NCBI RefSeq assembly: GCF_030296615.1
Contig: NZ_AP027732.1
Coordinates: forward strand, 682,001-746,000
DNA from: Frondihabitans sucicola
GTDB lineage: Bacteria; Actinomycetota; Actinomycetes; Actinomycetales; Microbacteriaceae
DNA: 64,000 nucleotides
Direction of reading: 5' to 3'
Shown here piece by piece: positions 34,952-44,409 of the stretch. Both the position numbers and the translations under genes were made by a program. The notes beneath the pieces are model-generated. The model saw only the letters and a list, made by a program, of their open reading frames with translations, ran no database searches and was not told where the DNA came from. Each line of letters begins with the position of its first letter. The first letter of the stretch is position 1.

Positions 34952-35890
34952 CTACTTCAGCAGCCCTTCTTTGGTCAGCCACTCTTTCGCGGCAGTCGCG
35001 GCCTGAGCCTTTTCGCTGCCCTCGACACGGTTGCGCAGGGCGATGAGGTCATCTGTCGTCAGCTTCGCGGACACCTCGTTCAGCACGGACGCGAGCTTCT
35101 TGCTGTAGATCTTCTTGTTGAGGAAGGGCAAGACGTTCTGCGCCGCGATCAAATTCTTGGGATCCTTCAGCACAAGCAATTTCTTCGTCACGAGATCAGG
35201 CGACGTCGTATAGATGTCGGCCACCTGCACCGCATTGTCGACGAGTGCCTTGACCGTGTCGGGCCCGCCGTAGTCCTCGATCGATTTGAAGGTGACCTTG
35301 TCGACGCCGTACGTCGACTTGAGCCCGGGGATGCCGTAGGGCAGCGTGCCGAACTGCGGATTGGCACCGAGCGTGAACGGCTGGATCTTCGAAAGGTCGG
35401 CGATCGACGTGAGGCCGTTCTTGGCTGCCTCCGCCTGGGTCACGACGTAGGCATCCTTGTCTTCGGCCGGCGATGGTTTGAGCACCTGGAAGTCACTCGG
35501 AACCTCGGTCTTCAACGCAGCGTCGACGTCGGCAGTCGTCTTTGCGGTGGCCTTGGTGTCGTAGAAGAACAGCAGGTTGCCGTTGTACTCCGGCATGAGG
35601 TTGATCGAGCCGTCCTTGAGGGCGGGAATCGTGGTCTGCCTGGGTCCGAGATTGAACTTGGTCGTGACCGTGAATCCGGCGTGCTTCAACGCCAGAGCGT
35701 ACATGTTGCCGAGGATCTCGCTCTCCGGGAAGTTGAACGAGCCGACCACGATGGGTGTGCTGCCCGCTTTGGAGGTGGAGTCCGGCGCCGCTTTCGTGGG
35801 GTCGGAGGTGGCGCATCCGGAGAGCGCGACGATCGCTCCGATCGCGACGACGCCCGCGAGAACGCGTGTCTTTCTGCCTGCTGTGAACAT
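34952..35890 (-). CDS. Osmoprotectant ABC transporter substrate-binding protein (OpuCC/OsmF-like)
   Basis: Lipoprotein of 312 residues: signal peptide with lipobox ending VALSGC (Cys at about 26), then the OpuAC domain with VVGSFNFPESEILGNMYALAL (about 48-68), LMPEYNGNLLFFY and DVKFKSIEDYGGPD-like segments (seen as VTFKSIEDYGGPD). These match glycine betaine/choline/carnitine-binding proteins. Its start overlaps the upstream permease stop by one base. With the two permeases at 35890 and 36672 it forms an OpuC-type importer; the expected ATPase is missing. Confidence 0.88.
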   Translation of the reverse strand: MFTAGRKTRVLAGVVAIGAIVALSGCATSDPTKAAPDSTSKAGSTPIVVGSFNFPESEILGNMYALALKHAGFTVTTKFNLGPRQTTIPALKDGSINLMPEYNGNLLFFYDTKATAKTTADVDAALKTEVPSDFQVLKPSPAEDKDAYVVTQAEAAKNGLTSIADLSKIQPFTLGANPQFGTLPYGIPGLKSTYGVDKVTFKSIEDYGGPDTVKALVDNAVQVADIYTTSPDLVTKKLLVLKDPKNLIAAQNVLPFLNKKIYSKKLASVLNEVSAKLTTDDLIALRNRVEGSEKAQAATAAKEWLTKEGLLK

Positions 35891-36669
35891 CAGTGGTCCC
35901 TTTCGTCGACGGAGGCTACCGTCACCGCGCGCCGCCCGGGTGGCAGCGCGCGGACGCGTGTGCGACGGCGGCGGGTCTGTCCCGTTCCGGCGCGTCGAGT
36001 GAGTCGCTGTGCGAGCGCGAAGAGCCCGTCGATCGCCAGGGCGAGTGCCGTGACGAGAAGCGCGCCGCCGAGGATGAGGTTGTTGTCGTTCAGACTGATG
36101 CCGGTCGAGATGATCGCGCCGAGGCCCCCGAGCGAGATGTACGAGGCGATGACGACGGTCGCGATGACCTGCAGGACGGACGCGCGGATCCCGCCGATGA
36201 TGAGCGGGAGCGACAGCGGCACCTCGACCTTGAGAAGGATCTGCAGTTCGGTCATCCCGACCGCGCGCGCGGCATCCACGGTCTGGGGGTCCACGGACTC
36301 CACACCCGCGTAGGCCCCGGCGAGGATCGAGGGGATGGCCAGGACGACGAACGCGATGATGGACGCGATGAAGGCGGTCTGGGTGAACGGCACGGTCATC
36401 CCGATGACCACGAAGAGGGTGCCCAGCAGCCCCAGCGTCGGGAGCGCGCGCATGGAGCCGCTGAAACCGATGACGAACTGGCGCCCACGCCCGGTGTGAC
36501 CGATATAGAAGCCCAGTGGAAGCGCGATCAGGGCAGCGATCGCGACCGAGACGAACGTGTACAGGAGGTGCTCCCCGAGTCGATCCTGGATCGGAAGCGG
36601 GCTCTGCAGTCCGGCACGGTAGTTCGCCGGGTCGAGGAGCCAGGCGACCGCGTTCAAGAAGAACTGCAT
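35890..36669 (-). CDS. Osmoprotectant ABC transporter permease (OpuCD-like)
   Basis: Protein of 259 residues with five to six membrane segments and the BPD_transp_1 loop VDAARAVGMTELQILLKVEVPLSLPLIIGGIRAS (about 132-165) that contacts the ATPase. MRALPTLGLLGTLFVVIGMTVPF is typical of OpuCB/OpuCD. An Arg-rich tail of about 35 residues at the C-terminus is unusual. It lies 2 bases after the first permease. Confidence 0.88.
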   Translation of the reverse strand: MQFFLNAVAWLLDPANYRAGLQSPLPIQDRLGEHLLYTFVSVAIAALIALPLGFYIGHTGRGRQFVIGFSGSMRALPTLGLLGTLFVVIGMTVPFTQTAFIASIIAFVVLAIPSILAGAYAGVESVDPQTVDAARAVGMTELQILLKVEVPLSLPLIIGGIRASVLQVIATVVIASYISLGGLGAIISTGISLNDNNLILGGALLVTALALAIDGLFALAQRLTRRAGTGQTRRRRTRVRALPPGRRAVTVASVDERDH

Positions 36670-36671
36670 GC

Positions 36672-37358
36672 TCAGGCTCCCCGCTCGATCGTCGCGAGCG
36701 CCGGTTCACGCCGCCCCCGCCGCGGGATTCGACTCGACCACGGCATCAGGATGCGCCCGATCCCGACCAGGATCGTGTCGAAGACCAGTGCCACGATCAG
36801 GCTCGCCACGACACCGACGAGGATCTCTTCGAGGAATTGACGCTGTCGCCCATCCGTGAACAGGAAGCCGAGGTTGGCGGAACCGACCAGGGCACCCACC
36901 GAAACCAGCGCGACCGTACTTGCGGAAACCACCCGCATCCCTGCGAGAAGAACGGGTCCGGCCAGCGGGAACTCGACTGCCCAGAAACGCGTCCACGTGG
37001 AGTGCCCCACCGAGGTTGCCGAGTCGATGACGTCCGACGGAACGGCTGCGAACGCGTCAGAGGCCAATCGCACCATCACGGCGACCGCATAGATGGACAG
37101 GCCGACGACGATGTTCACGGGATCCGTGATGCGGGTACCGAGCAGGTAGGGCAGGATCACGAAGAGTGGCAGTGACGGAATCGTGTAGAGCAGACTGCCG
37201 CCGACGACGATGAATGATCTGACGGTGTTCCAACGGTTCGCCACCCAGCCCAAGGGAACCGCCACGGCGAACCCGACGACGATGGGCGCGACACTCAGCG
37301 CTGCATGAGTGGCGGTGAGGCCCCAAATGAGACCGATGTTCGAGACGATCCAGTTCAG
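36672..37358 (-). CDS. Osmoprotectant ABC transporter permease (OpuCB-like), probable CTG start
   Basis: Protein of 228 residues. Homologous permeases begin MNWIV or similar; here the matching position is CTG-AAC-TGG at 37358, and there is no ATG or GTG in frame for many codons on either side. CTG is therefore the likely initiator, or a substitution/sequence error hides an ATG. Membrane segments, LLYTIPSLPLFVILPYLLGTR and the loop IDSATSVGHSTWTRFWAVEFPLAGPVLLAGMR are typical. It is the first gene of the unit. In relatives the gene just upstream encodes the ATPase, which is absent here. Confidence 0.82.
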   Translation of the reverse strand: MNWIVSNIGLIWGLTATHAALSVAPIVVGFAVAVPLGWVANRWNTVRSFIVVGGSLLYTIPSLPLFVILPYLLGTRITDPVNIVVGLSIYAVAVMVRLASDAFAAVPSDVIDSATSVGHSTWTRFWAVEFPLAGPVLLAGMRVVSASTVALVSVGALVGSANLGFLFTDGRQRQFLEEILVGVVASLIVALVFDTILVGIGRILMPWSSRIPRRGRREPALATIERGA

Positions 37359-37692
37359 GTGAGCATCCCCATCGTCGATGAACAGCCGGCAGGATCGATC
37401 TTCTTCCCGCAGGACTGCCGCGTGGATCCAAGGATAAGCCTCGCCGGACGGTTCGGGCCGGGCCGGGTCCGTGGCTTGTTCGCCGGGCGACGAACCAGCG
37501 CCGAGAACGTGACACCGCAGAACGGAAACCGGCGCCGCCAGGCGGACACACCGTCGGGACACGCCACATCAACGGCCAGCTGTGGGTCCGGACGGACCGG
37601 TCGGAACGACACCGTGAGGATCGGTTCTCACGGACGGACGGTCACCGTGCCCAAAGCATTCCCACTGGTGTTCCGTCGCGACGTCGTCGCGG
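37359..37692. other. Gene-free 334-base stretch upstream of the OpuC-type permease
   Basis: Open frames here on the minus strand are short and have no family resemblance. I looked for the C-terminus of an OpuCA-type ATPase (Walker B, H-loop, CBS pair) in all frames and saw none. It should contain the promoter of the OpuC-type unit, but I cannot mark one. Confidence 0.5.
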
Positions 37693-38732
37693 TTAGCGCG
37701 GAACCGAGACCGAGGCGCGCTCGACGAGCGGGCAGTCGAGAAGCGTCTCACCCGTCGACGGGGCGACGGTGCCGGCGGCCAGGAGGCTACCCGCCCGAAT
37801 CCCCATCTCGTAATGCGGCAGGGCGACGGTGCTGAGAGCAGGTCGCAGCTCGGCGGCGAGATCGGGCTGGTCGTCGTACCCGACCACACTCATGTCGTCG
37901 GGAACCGAGATGCCGGCCTCGGCCAGTGCGAAGAAAGCGCCGAGCGCCATGCGGTCGTTGCCGGCGACGATCGCGGTCGGCCGGGCCCGCCGGACGCTCT
38001 CCCGGGTGAGCTCGTAGCCGGAGCTGATGTCGTAATGCCCGAACTCGACCGTGAGCTCGGACCGCGGCACGCCGGCGGCATCGGCGGCGGCGAAGAAGCC
38101 GGCCAACCGGCGCACCGTTGCCGCCTCGTGCTCTGTGCCGCCCAGAAAGGCGACCCGGCGGTGGCCGCGCGAGAACACCGTCTCGGCTGCCCGCCGCCCC
38201 CGCCGATCTCGTCGGGCAGGATCACCGCCTCGGCGTCGACCACCGGTTCGGGCCAACAGTTGACGAAAATGGTCCGTGTGCCGCGCAGATGCCGACTCGC
38301 GTGCACAGGCAGGAGGGCCGGCGAGGCGTAGATGATGCCCGCGGCTCCGCGGTCGAGGATGCTGGCGACGGCCTCGTCACCCGCTGCCGGATCGCCGGTG
38401 GTGTCGATGACCATGCAGACCAGGCCGGCATCGAGCGCAGCGCGTTGGATGCCTTCGATGGTGCGACCGGCATAGGGCTGTGAGGCTATTCCATTGGTGA
38501 CCACGCCCAGGGTGAACGAGCGGTCGAGCTTGAGAGCCTGGGCCGTGCGGTTCGGCCGGAAGCCCAGGCGGTCGGCAGCGTCGAGCACGCGCTTTCGTGT
38601 CGCATCGGACACCGCGACATCGCGGCGGTCGTTCATCACGAACGAGACGGTGGGCTGAGATACGCCAGCGAGACGGGCCACGTCGGTCATCGTCGGCCGT
38701 CGCGGGGGCCGCGAACCGGGTGCTGCAGCCAT
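37693..38732 (-). pseudogene. LacI family regulator of the fructan operon, one frameshift
   Basis: About 346 residues when joined. The N-terminus PTMTDVARLAGVSQPTVSFVMNDRRDVAVSDATRKRVLDAADRLGFRPN is a textbook LacI DNA-binding domain. At about 38198 the frame breaks after LPDEIGGG; the rest continues RRAAETVFSRGHRRVAFLGGTEHE to LVERASVSVPR. One base added to the 5-C run repairs it. It is divergent from the sugar importer and GH32 genes, and two CCAAT-nCGTATTG palindromes occupy the gap, so it should be the sucrose/fructan-responsive repressor of that operon. Confidence 0.85.
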
Positions 38733-38755
38733 GAAACTCCTTTTCGAACAGTTTA

Positions 38756-38813
38756 CCAATTCGTATTGACTTCTCGTTTCGATCGAGGTTCACTCGTCCC
38801 CAATACGTATTGG
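38756..38813. promoter_or_regulatory. Two LacI operators before the fructan operon
   Basis: CCAATACGTATTGG at 38800-38813 is a perfect palindrome with a central CG. CCAATTCGTATTGA at 38756-38769 is the same site with one asymmetric pair on each side. They are 44 bases apart (about four helical turns) between the LacI start (38732) and the binding-protein start (38833). Confidence 0.85.
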
Positions 38814-38832
38814 TACTCAGAGAGGAGTCACC

Positions 38833-40242
38833 ATGGATTCGTCCATTGCACCGCAGATCAGCCGTCGAGACCTGTTCCGGGTCGGCGGAGTCGGAGCGGC
38901 TGGCCTGTCGCTTGCAGCCCTGACGGGCTGTTCGGTATTCGGCTCGGGGTCGGGCGGATCGAGTGCGACCACGTTCACCATCGCCTACTTCGGCGACCAG
39001 AAGTCGGCGACCGCGCTCCAGAAGCGCCTCGCCCCCAAGATCCGATCGATCGACAAGTCGATCACGCTGAGCATCAACGCGGTCAACGGGACCGACTGGA
39101 ACGATTTCTTCTCGAAGATCCTGACCCAGATCGCGGCGGGGAGCCCGCCTGACATCGTCGGAGTGCCGACGGAGGGGCTCCAGCTGCTCGCCGAGAAAGG
39201 GCTCGCCATCCCCCTCGACGACTACGTCACGAAGGACATGTCCAAGCTGAAGAGCTACTTCGCCGACGTCCACCCGAGCCTCGTCGAGGCGATGATGTAC
39301 AAGGGGCACCTCTACGAACTGCCCGTCGACTTCAACGCCGGCAACATGTTCTTCGACACGACCCTCTTCCAGCGAGCCGGTGTCGCCGCGCCGGCGCCCG
39401 ACTGGACGTTCGACGACTTCGAGGCGGCCGGCCGCAAGATCGCGACCCTCCCAAACGTCAACGCCTTCGACTGGGTCGTTCGGCTCTGGGGCAGCTGGAC
39501 GTCTTTCATGTACGCGAACGGCGGCAACCTGCTCGAGGAGGGCAAATACGCGGGCGGGGACTGGCTGTGGAACACCGCGTACGCCGGCGACTCGGCGGCG
39601 AAGGGCAGGCAGGGCGGCTGGAAGTGGGGACAGCCGACGGCAAACAGCGCGGCGGTCGTCGAGTCGCTCGAGTACATGATCGAGCTCAAGAAGGCAGGCC
39701 TCTCGCCGTCGCCCGACGTCGGCGGTGGCGGTACCTTGCAGGGTCTGTTCTCGGCAAACCGCATCGGCATGGCTATCGGCGGCGGCTTCTGGGCCGGCGG
39801 CCTCCACGACGCGGGCATGAAGAACGGCTCGTTCGACGTGCAGTACTTCCCGACCGGAAAGGTGCAGCGGCAGCTGCTCGGCACGGGTGGTTATGCGATC
39901 TTCAAGTCGTCGAAGAAGAAGGATCTCGCCTGGGAGATCGTGAAGCTGCTGATCGAGCCCGAGTCGTTCGACATCATCTACCCCGGCAACACGACCACCT
40001 CCGCCCGGCGGTCGCTCTCGACCGCGGCGCGCTACAAGACGACCGGCCCTGAGCACTGGCAGACCTTCTACGACTCGCTCTCCGACGTCGACGTGGCGCC
40101 GATCCCCGCTCCTCCGATCTATAACGCCCTCGCAACGTCGCTCAATCAGCGGACCACGCAGGCGATCTCGACCGGCAACGCGAAGTCTGCCCTCGACGGG
40201 ATGCAGCGCGACCTCGAGTCGGCTTTGGCCTCCAAGTCATGA
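38833..40242 (+). CDS. ABC transporter sugar-binding lipoprotein (fructan operon)
   Basis: Protein of 469 residues behind AGAGGAG. The N-terminus has a Tat-like SRRDLFRVGG, a hydrophobic stretch and a lipobox ending AALTGC (Cys at 33). The binding domain is cluster-1 type: TTFTIAYFGDQKSATALQKRL, IAAGSPPDIVGVPTEGLQLLAEKG, then LLGTGGYAIFKSSKKKDLAWEIVKLLI. The downstream permeases and GH32 enzyme imply sucrose, fructo-oligosaccharides or levan fragments as ligand. Confidence 0.9.
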   Translation: MDSSIAPQISRRDLFRVGGVGAAGLSLAALTGCSVFGSGSGGSSATTFTIAYFGDQKSATALQKRLAPKIRSIDKSITLSINAVNGTDWNDFFSKILTQIAAGSPPDIVGVPTEGLQLLAEKGLAIPLDDYVTKDMSKLKSYFADVHPSLVEAMMYKGHLYELPVDFNAGNMFFDTTLFQRAGVAAPAPDWTFDDFEAAGRKIATLPNVNAFDWVVRLWGSWTSFMYANGGNLLEEGKYAGGDWLWNTAYAGDSAAKGRQGGWKWGQPTANSAAVVESLEYMIELKKAGLSPSPDVGGGGTLQGLFSANRIGMAIGGGFWAGGLHDAGMKNGSFDVQYFPTGKVQRQLLGTGGYAIFKSSKKKDLAWEIVKLLIEPESFDIIYPGNTTTSARRSLSTAARYKTTGPEHWQTFYDSLSDVDVAPIPAPPIYNALATSLNQRTTQAISTGNAKSALDGMQRDLESALASKS

Positions 40243-41180
40243 CCACTCAGCTGGCGGTCCGGCCGCGGGCCAGGGCTGCCGCGCCACCGAAACGGTCCAA
40301 GAAGGCTCGGCGCGGGGAGGCGGTGTTCGGCTATGCGATGATCGCCCTCTCGGTCGTCTTCGTCGGCGTGTTCACCTTCTTACCGATCCTCGCGTCGCTC
40401 GGGCTCTCGTTCTTCAGCTGGGACATCCTGTCTCGACCGAAGTTCGTCGGGCTGCAGAACTACGGGCGCCTTCTGCACGACGGGCCGGTCCTCCACTCGT
40501 TCGTGACCACGATCGTGCTGGCGATCGTCATCGTCGTGCTGCAGATCGTGATCGGGCTCGGTCTCGCCGTCCTGGTGCAGCAGAGGCGGCATAAGGCCAC
40601 CCAGACGGTCTTCCGCACGGTTTTCTACCTGCCGTTGCTCGCCTCGACCGCCTCGGTCGCGATCTTCATGGGCTACCTGTTCGACCAGAAGTTCGGCGTG
40701 ATCAACTACTACCTCGGTCTGGTCGGCTCGGGCGACGTGCCGTGGCTGACAAGCTCTTTCGGGGCATCGGTCACGATCGTGCTGGTGACGGTCTGGCAGC
40801 AAGTCGGGTTCACCTTCGTGCTCATCTCGGCGGCGCTGACCTCTCTACCGCGCGACATCCTCGAGGCGGCGGCCGTCGACGGGGCGGGGCCGATCCGCAC
40901 GCTCGCGAGAATCAAGCTGCCGCTCATCAGCCCGACGCTCTTCTTCGCCACCGTCGTGGGCCTGATCAACGCCATGCAGCTCTTCGATCAACCGTTCATC
41001 ATGACGAAGGGCGGCCCCGGCAGCGCGACGACCACGACCGTGATGGTCATCTACCAGTCGGCCTTCAACAACCTGCAATTCGGCTACGGCTCGGCGATCT
41101 CAATCGTCTTGCTCCTGCTGATCCTGCTCGTGACCGGAATCCAGTTCGCAGCCTCACGAAAGGTGGTGTTCTACCAGTGA
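40239..41180 (+). CDS. Sugar ABC transporter permease (MalF-type)
   Basis: Protein of 313 residues overlapping the binding-protein stop by four bases. A basic N-terminal tail is followed by six membrane segments; EAA loop DILEAAAVDGAGPIRTLARIKLPLISP (about 206-232) and FIMTKGGPGSATTTTVMVIYQSAF are MalF signatures. The stop overlaps the next permease start. Confidence 0.9.
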   Translation: MTTQLAVRPRARAAAPPKRSKKARRGEAVFGYAMIALSVVFVGVFTFLPILASLGLSFFSWDILSRPKFVGLQNYGRLLHDGPVLHSFVTTIVLAIVIVVLQIVIGLGLAVLVQQRRHKATQTVFRTVFYLPLLASTASVAIFMGYLFDQKFGVINYYLGLVGSGDVPWLTSSFGASVTIVLVTVWQQVGFTFVLISAALTSLPRDILEAAAVDGAGPIRTLARIKLPLISPTLFFATVVGLINAMQLFDQPFIMTKGGPGSATTTTVMVIYQSAFNNLQFGYGSAISIVLLLLILLVTGIQFAASRKVVFYQ

Positions 41181-42021
41181 CCACGCAGACGACATCCGAC
41201 GCCATAAGGCGAGGGGCAGGATCGCCGGGATCGTGGTCATCGTCATCGCGGCGATGGCCGCGTTCGGGCCCTTGCTCTGGACGCTGACGACCTCGCTCCG
41301 AACGCCCGCCGAGGCATTCACGAACCCGCCGCAGTGGCTCCCCCTCCACCCGGACTTCGGCAACTACGCGGCCGTGTTCTCGCAGATCCCGCTCGGCACG
41401 TTTTTCGTCAACAGCGTCGTGGTCACGGGGCTGATCGTGGTCGGGCAACTCGTCACGTGCACGCTCAGCGGATACGCCTTCGCGATGATCCGGTTCAAAG
41501 GGCGAGGCGTGATCTTCGCACTGTTCCTGGCGACCATGATGGTGCCGCTGCAGACGATCATCATTCCCGTCTTCGTCATCGTGAAGGTGCTCGGCATCAC
41601 CGATTCGCCACTCTCGCTGGTGATCCCGGCGCTGGGCAGCGCGTTCGGCACGTTCCTGATGCGGCAGTACTTCTTGCAAATGCCCCGAGAGCTCGGCGAA
41701 GCGGGTCGGATCGACGGCGCCAGCCAGTGGCAGGTCTTCCGGCTCATCTACGCGCGCATGGCGACGCCGGCGATGGCGACACTGGCCATCCTGAACTTCT
41801 CGTCGTTCTGGTCGGAGTTCTATCGCCCGCTGATCTTCCTGCAGTCGCAGGGAAAATTCACTCTCCCGCTCGGTCTCGTCGGTCTGCAGGGCAACCTCGG
41901 AACCGGCAGCATCTCGGTCGTGCTTGCTGGCGTCATCCTCGCGCTCATCCCGAGCGTCGTGCTGTTCGTCGTCGCCCAGCGCTACTTCATCGAGGGCATC
42001 ACCGCCGGCTCGTTCCGCTGA
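41177..42021 (+). pseudogene. Carbohydrate ABC transporter permease (MalG-type), frameshift near the start
   Basis: About 281 residues when joined. The expected GTG at 41177 (overlapping the upstream stop by four bases) begins VTTQTTSDAIRR, then the frame breaks near 41213 and the rest reads GRIAGIVVIVIAAMAAFGPLLWTLTTSL. One extra G in the 4-G run repairs it. The rest is a full MalG-type permease with EAA loop GEAGRIDGASQWQVFRLIYARMATPAM and C-terminus YFIEGITAGSFR. The shorter start at 41233 would remove the first helix. Confidence 0.83.
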
Positions 42022-42044
42022 ACCGACCCACTCAGGAGATCTCT

Positions 42045-43485
42045 GTGACGAATTCCCATCTCTATCCCACCTTCCACGTACGTCCGCCGCGAGGTTTCGT
42101 GAACGATCCGAACGGGCCTGTGGTGGTCGACGGGCACGTGCACCTCTACTACCAGTTCCGCCCCGCGACCTCACAGGAGACCGCGGTCTTCTGGGGTCAC
42201 GCGTCGAGCCCGGATCTCGCCGCCTGGACGCACCATCGGGTCGCGATCTCGCCAGAACCGGGGGCTTTGATCGCGACGGCTGCTGGTCGGGCAATACCGT
42301 CGTCGACGATGACGGCGACGTGGTGGCGTTTTACTCCGCCTACGATGCCGGCTCGCCCTATCAGTCGGTCGTGCGAGCCCGGTCGCGCGACGGCGGCGAC
42401 TCATTCGAGCCGGCCCGGGCCGCGTTCGCCGACCCGGCACCCGAAGAAAATGTGCGCACCTTCCGCGACCCGTTCGTCTGGCGCGACGACTCCGGCTGGC
42501 GGATGGTCGTCGGCACCGGCATGACGGGTGAGATCGCTGGGCTCCGGGCGTACTCGTCGCCCGACCTCGAGACCTGGACCTATGACGGGCTCCTGTTGCA
42601 GCTCGCCCGCACCCGGACACCGCACGACACGGGTGCGATGTGGGAATGCCCTCAGATCCTGACCCTCGACGGCACCGACATCGCGCTGGTATCCACATGG
42701 ACCGAAGAAGACGGCATCATGCAGGTTCTGAGCACGACGCTGGACGGCGGGGCACCGCGGTTCGACCGGGTGGATCACGGCACGAACTTCTACGCCGCCA
42801 GCGTGCTTCGCGCCGGACCGTTCGGGCCCGTCGTCTGGGGATGGGCGACGGAGGGGCGTGACCGCTCCTGGTGTCTGGAGGACGACTGGTCGGGCATGCT
42901 CACGCTCCCCCGGCTGGCGAGCCTCCGTCCTGACGGCTCGGTCGGCTACAGACCCCCGCTGGGCTCGCGAACATCCGCGGCGCGGAGGCCCCCGCGACGG
43001 CGGGCGACGACACGGTCACCTGGCGACAGCTCGATCGGCACGCCTGGATCACCATCGACCTGGCCGCGCAACGAGATGGCGGCCCGAGTGCCGTGATCCT
43101 GCGCTTCTCCGAGCGGGAATGCCTTGAGATACTGATCGACTGGGACGGAGGCACGATCTCGATCGATCGCTCCCGGGCCAGCAGCGACCCGCGGGCGGAC
43201 GGCCGTTCGGTCGGCTTCGCCGCCGCCGGTCTCACCGAGACCCGGCGCATCGGCCTCGACGTGTTCGTCGACGGGTCGATCGTCGAGCTCTTCACGTCTG
43301 CCGGCGACGTCGCAACGATGCGGGTGTACCCGGCCGAACCTGGAGCAATGGACGTCGAAGTGACGAACGTCGACACGGCGAGCACGGGCAGCGCGTGGCC
43401 GATGAGGGCCAGCGCGGACGGGCGCGCCGCCCCGATCGAAGCCGAGCGGGCAGAGGCCCGCGCAACGGCGCAGACGTCACGCTAG
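42045..43485 (+). pseudogene. Glycoside hydrolase family 32 (levanase/invertase-type), two frameshifts
   Basis: About 480 residues when joined; a GTG start sits behind AGGAG. GH32 marks are intact: GFVNDPNGP with nucleophile Asp21, TFRDPFVW with the stabilising Asp and MWECPQI with the acid/base Glu, then a C-terminal beta-sandwich (RIGLDVFVDGSIVELFTSAGD). The frame breaks at about 42263 (5-G run, expected PGGFDRDGCWSGNT) and about 42955 (5-C run, expected RPPAGLANIRG); one base added at each restores the whole enzyme. No secretion signal is seen, so it should hydrolyse imported fructosides in the cytoplasm, in keeping with the importer genes just upstream. Confidence 0.87.
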
Positions 43486-43643
43486 GCGCCTTGCCGAGGA
43501 GGGCTCGCGTCGCATCGATCAATTCGTCGGGGTGTTCGACGTGAACCGTCGTGATGGAGATGCCGGCCGGAAGCACATTCGACACGATGTCGCCCGTCGT
43601 GACGAGTGGCTCATCGTCTGCGTTCCGACGGGGAAGCCCCGCG

Positions 43644-44078
43644 CTAGTGCGGCGTTGGCAGCCTGAGGGCCGCGCTGAAGTTGGTGCCGTCGCGCTGATG
43701 CGTGGCAAAGAAGCGCAGTTGGTCGAGGTCGCCGCGGCAGATCTGGGCGGCGAACCGGTGCGCCGCGACGGCACTTCCGAGCGCACTTCGCGGATCCTCC
43801 CCGGGCCGGACGCTCTCCAGCTCGTCGGCGAGGTGGTCATGGTGCAGGGCTGCGGTTTCCAGGTCGCCGCCTGAGCACAGCGTCACGACAGCAGCCAGTT
43901 CGAGCTGGGTCGAAAGGGTTCGGACGCCGGCGTCGTCCCGGTCGCCAGTCACCATGTCCAGAACGAGCCTGCCGAGTGCGAGTGTCCGAGCCCACGCGAG
44001 GCCCGCCGAGGTGGCAGGGTCCTCGTCAGCGTGTTGATCGACCATGCGCGTGATGGCTGCGAGCTGCGGGTTGTTCAT
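43644..44078 (-). CDS. Hypothetical helical protein
   Basis: Protein of 144 residues behind AGGAGGG. It is rich in Ala, Leu, Asp and His and predicted all-helical (QLAAITRMVDQHADEDPATSAGLAWARTLALGRLVLDM, later ELAAVVTLCSGGDLETAALHHDHLADELE). I recognise no family. It is convergent with the GH32 gene. On the same strand below its stop, another frame (about 43626-43490) also looks coding. Confidence 0.6.
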   Translation of the reverse strand: MNNPQLAAITRMVDQHADEDPATSAGLAWARTLALGRLVLDMVTGDRDDAGVRTLSTQLELAAVVTLCSGGDLETAALHHDHLADELESVRPGEDPRSALGSAVAAHRFAAQICRGDLDQLRFFATHQRDGTNFSAALRLPTPH

Positions 44079-44409
44079 GGAGCCCTCCTGGTGGCGAGAC
44101 TAGCGAACCAGCGATCCCCTTGATTCCTTCTTGTGATTCGCTGGACGAATCCTCGGAGTCGGGTGACTACGACCGCCGGCGGATTCGTGCGGGGATGACA
44201 GAGGAGGCGCGTTACCTGCGCCGACCGAAAAGACCCGGCAGGGAGCGCCGGCGCTCACGAACGCGTTCTCGGTGACCTTTGTGCGTGCGGCTTCGGCCTC
44301 ATCCGCAAGGGACCACCTGTCCAAGGTGGACGCGCTACGGTCACGCGCAGTTGGCCTCGTTCGCGTACGCGAGAGGAATTCTCTTGCCGGGCGTCCCAGA
44401 CTTGATCTG
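44079..44409. other. Gene-free stretch of about 330 bases
   Basis: Between the hypothetical gene (upstream side) and the 3' end of the TetR gene. Short open frames here have poor codon preference. I see no RNA gene or hairpin worth naming. Confidence 0.5.

Noticed and set aside
37359-37612. Possible OpuCA-type ATPase remnant upstream of the permease
   Set aside because: No Walker A, signature, Walker B or CBS-like segment in any frame.
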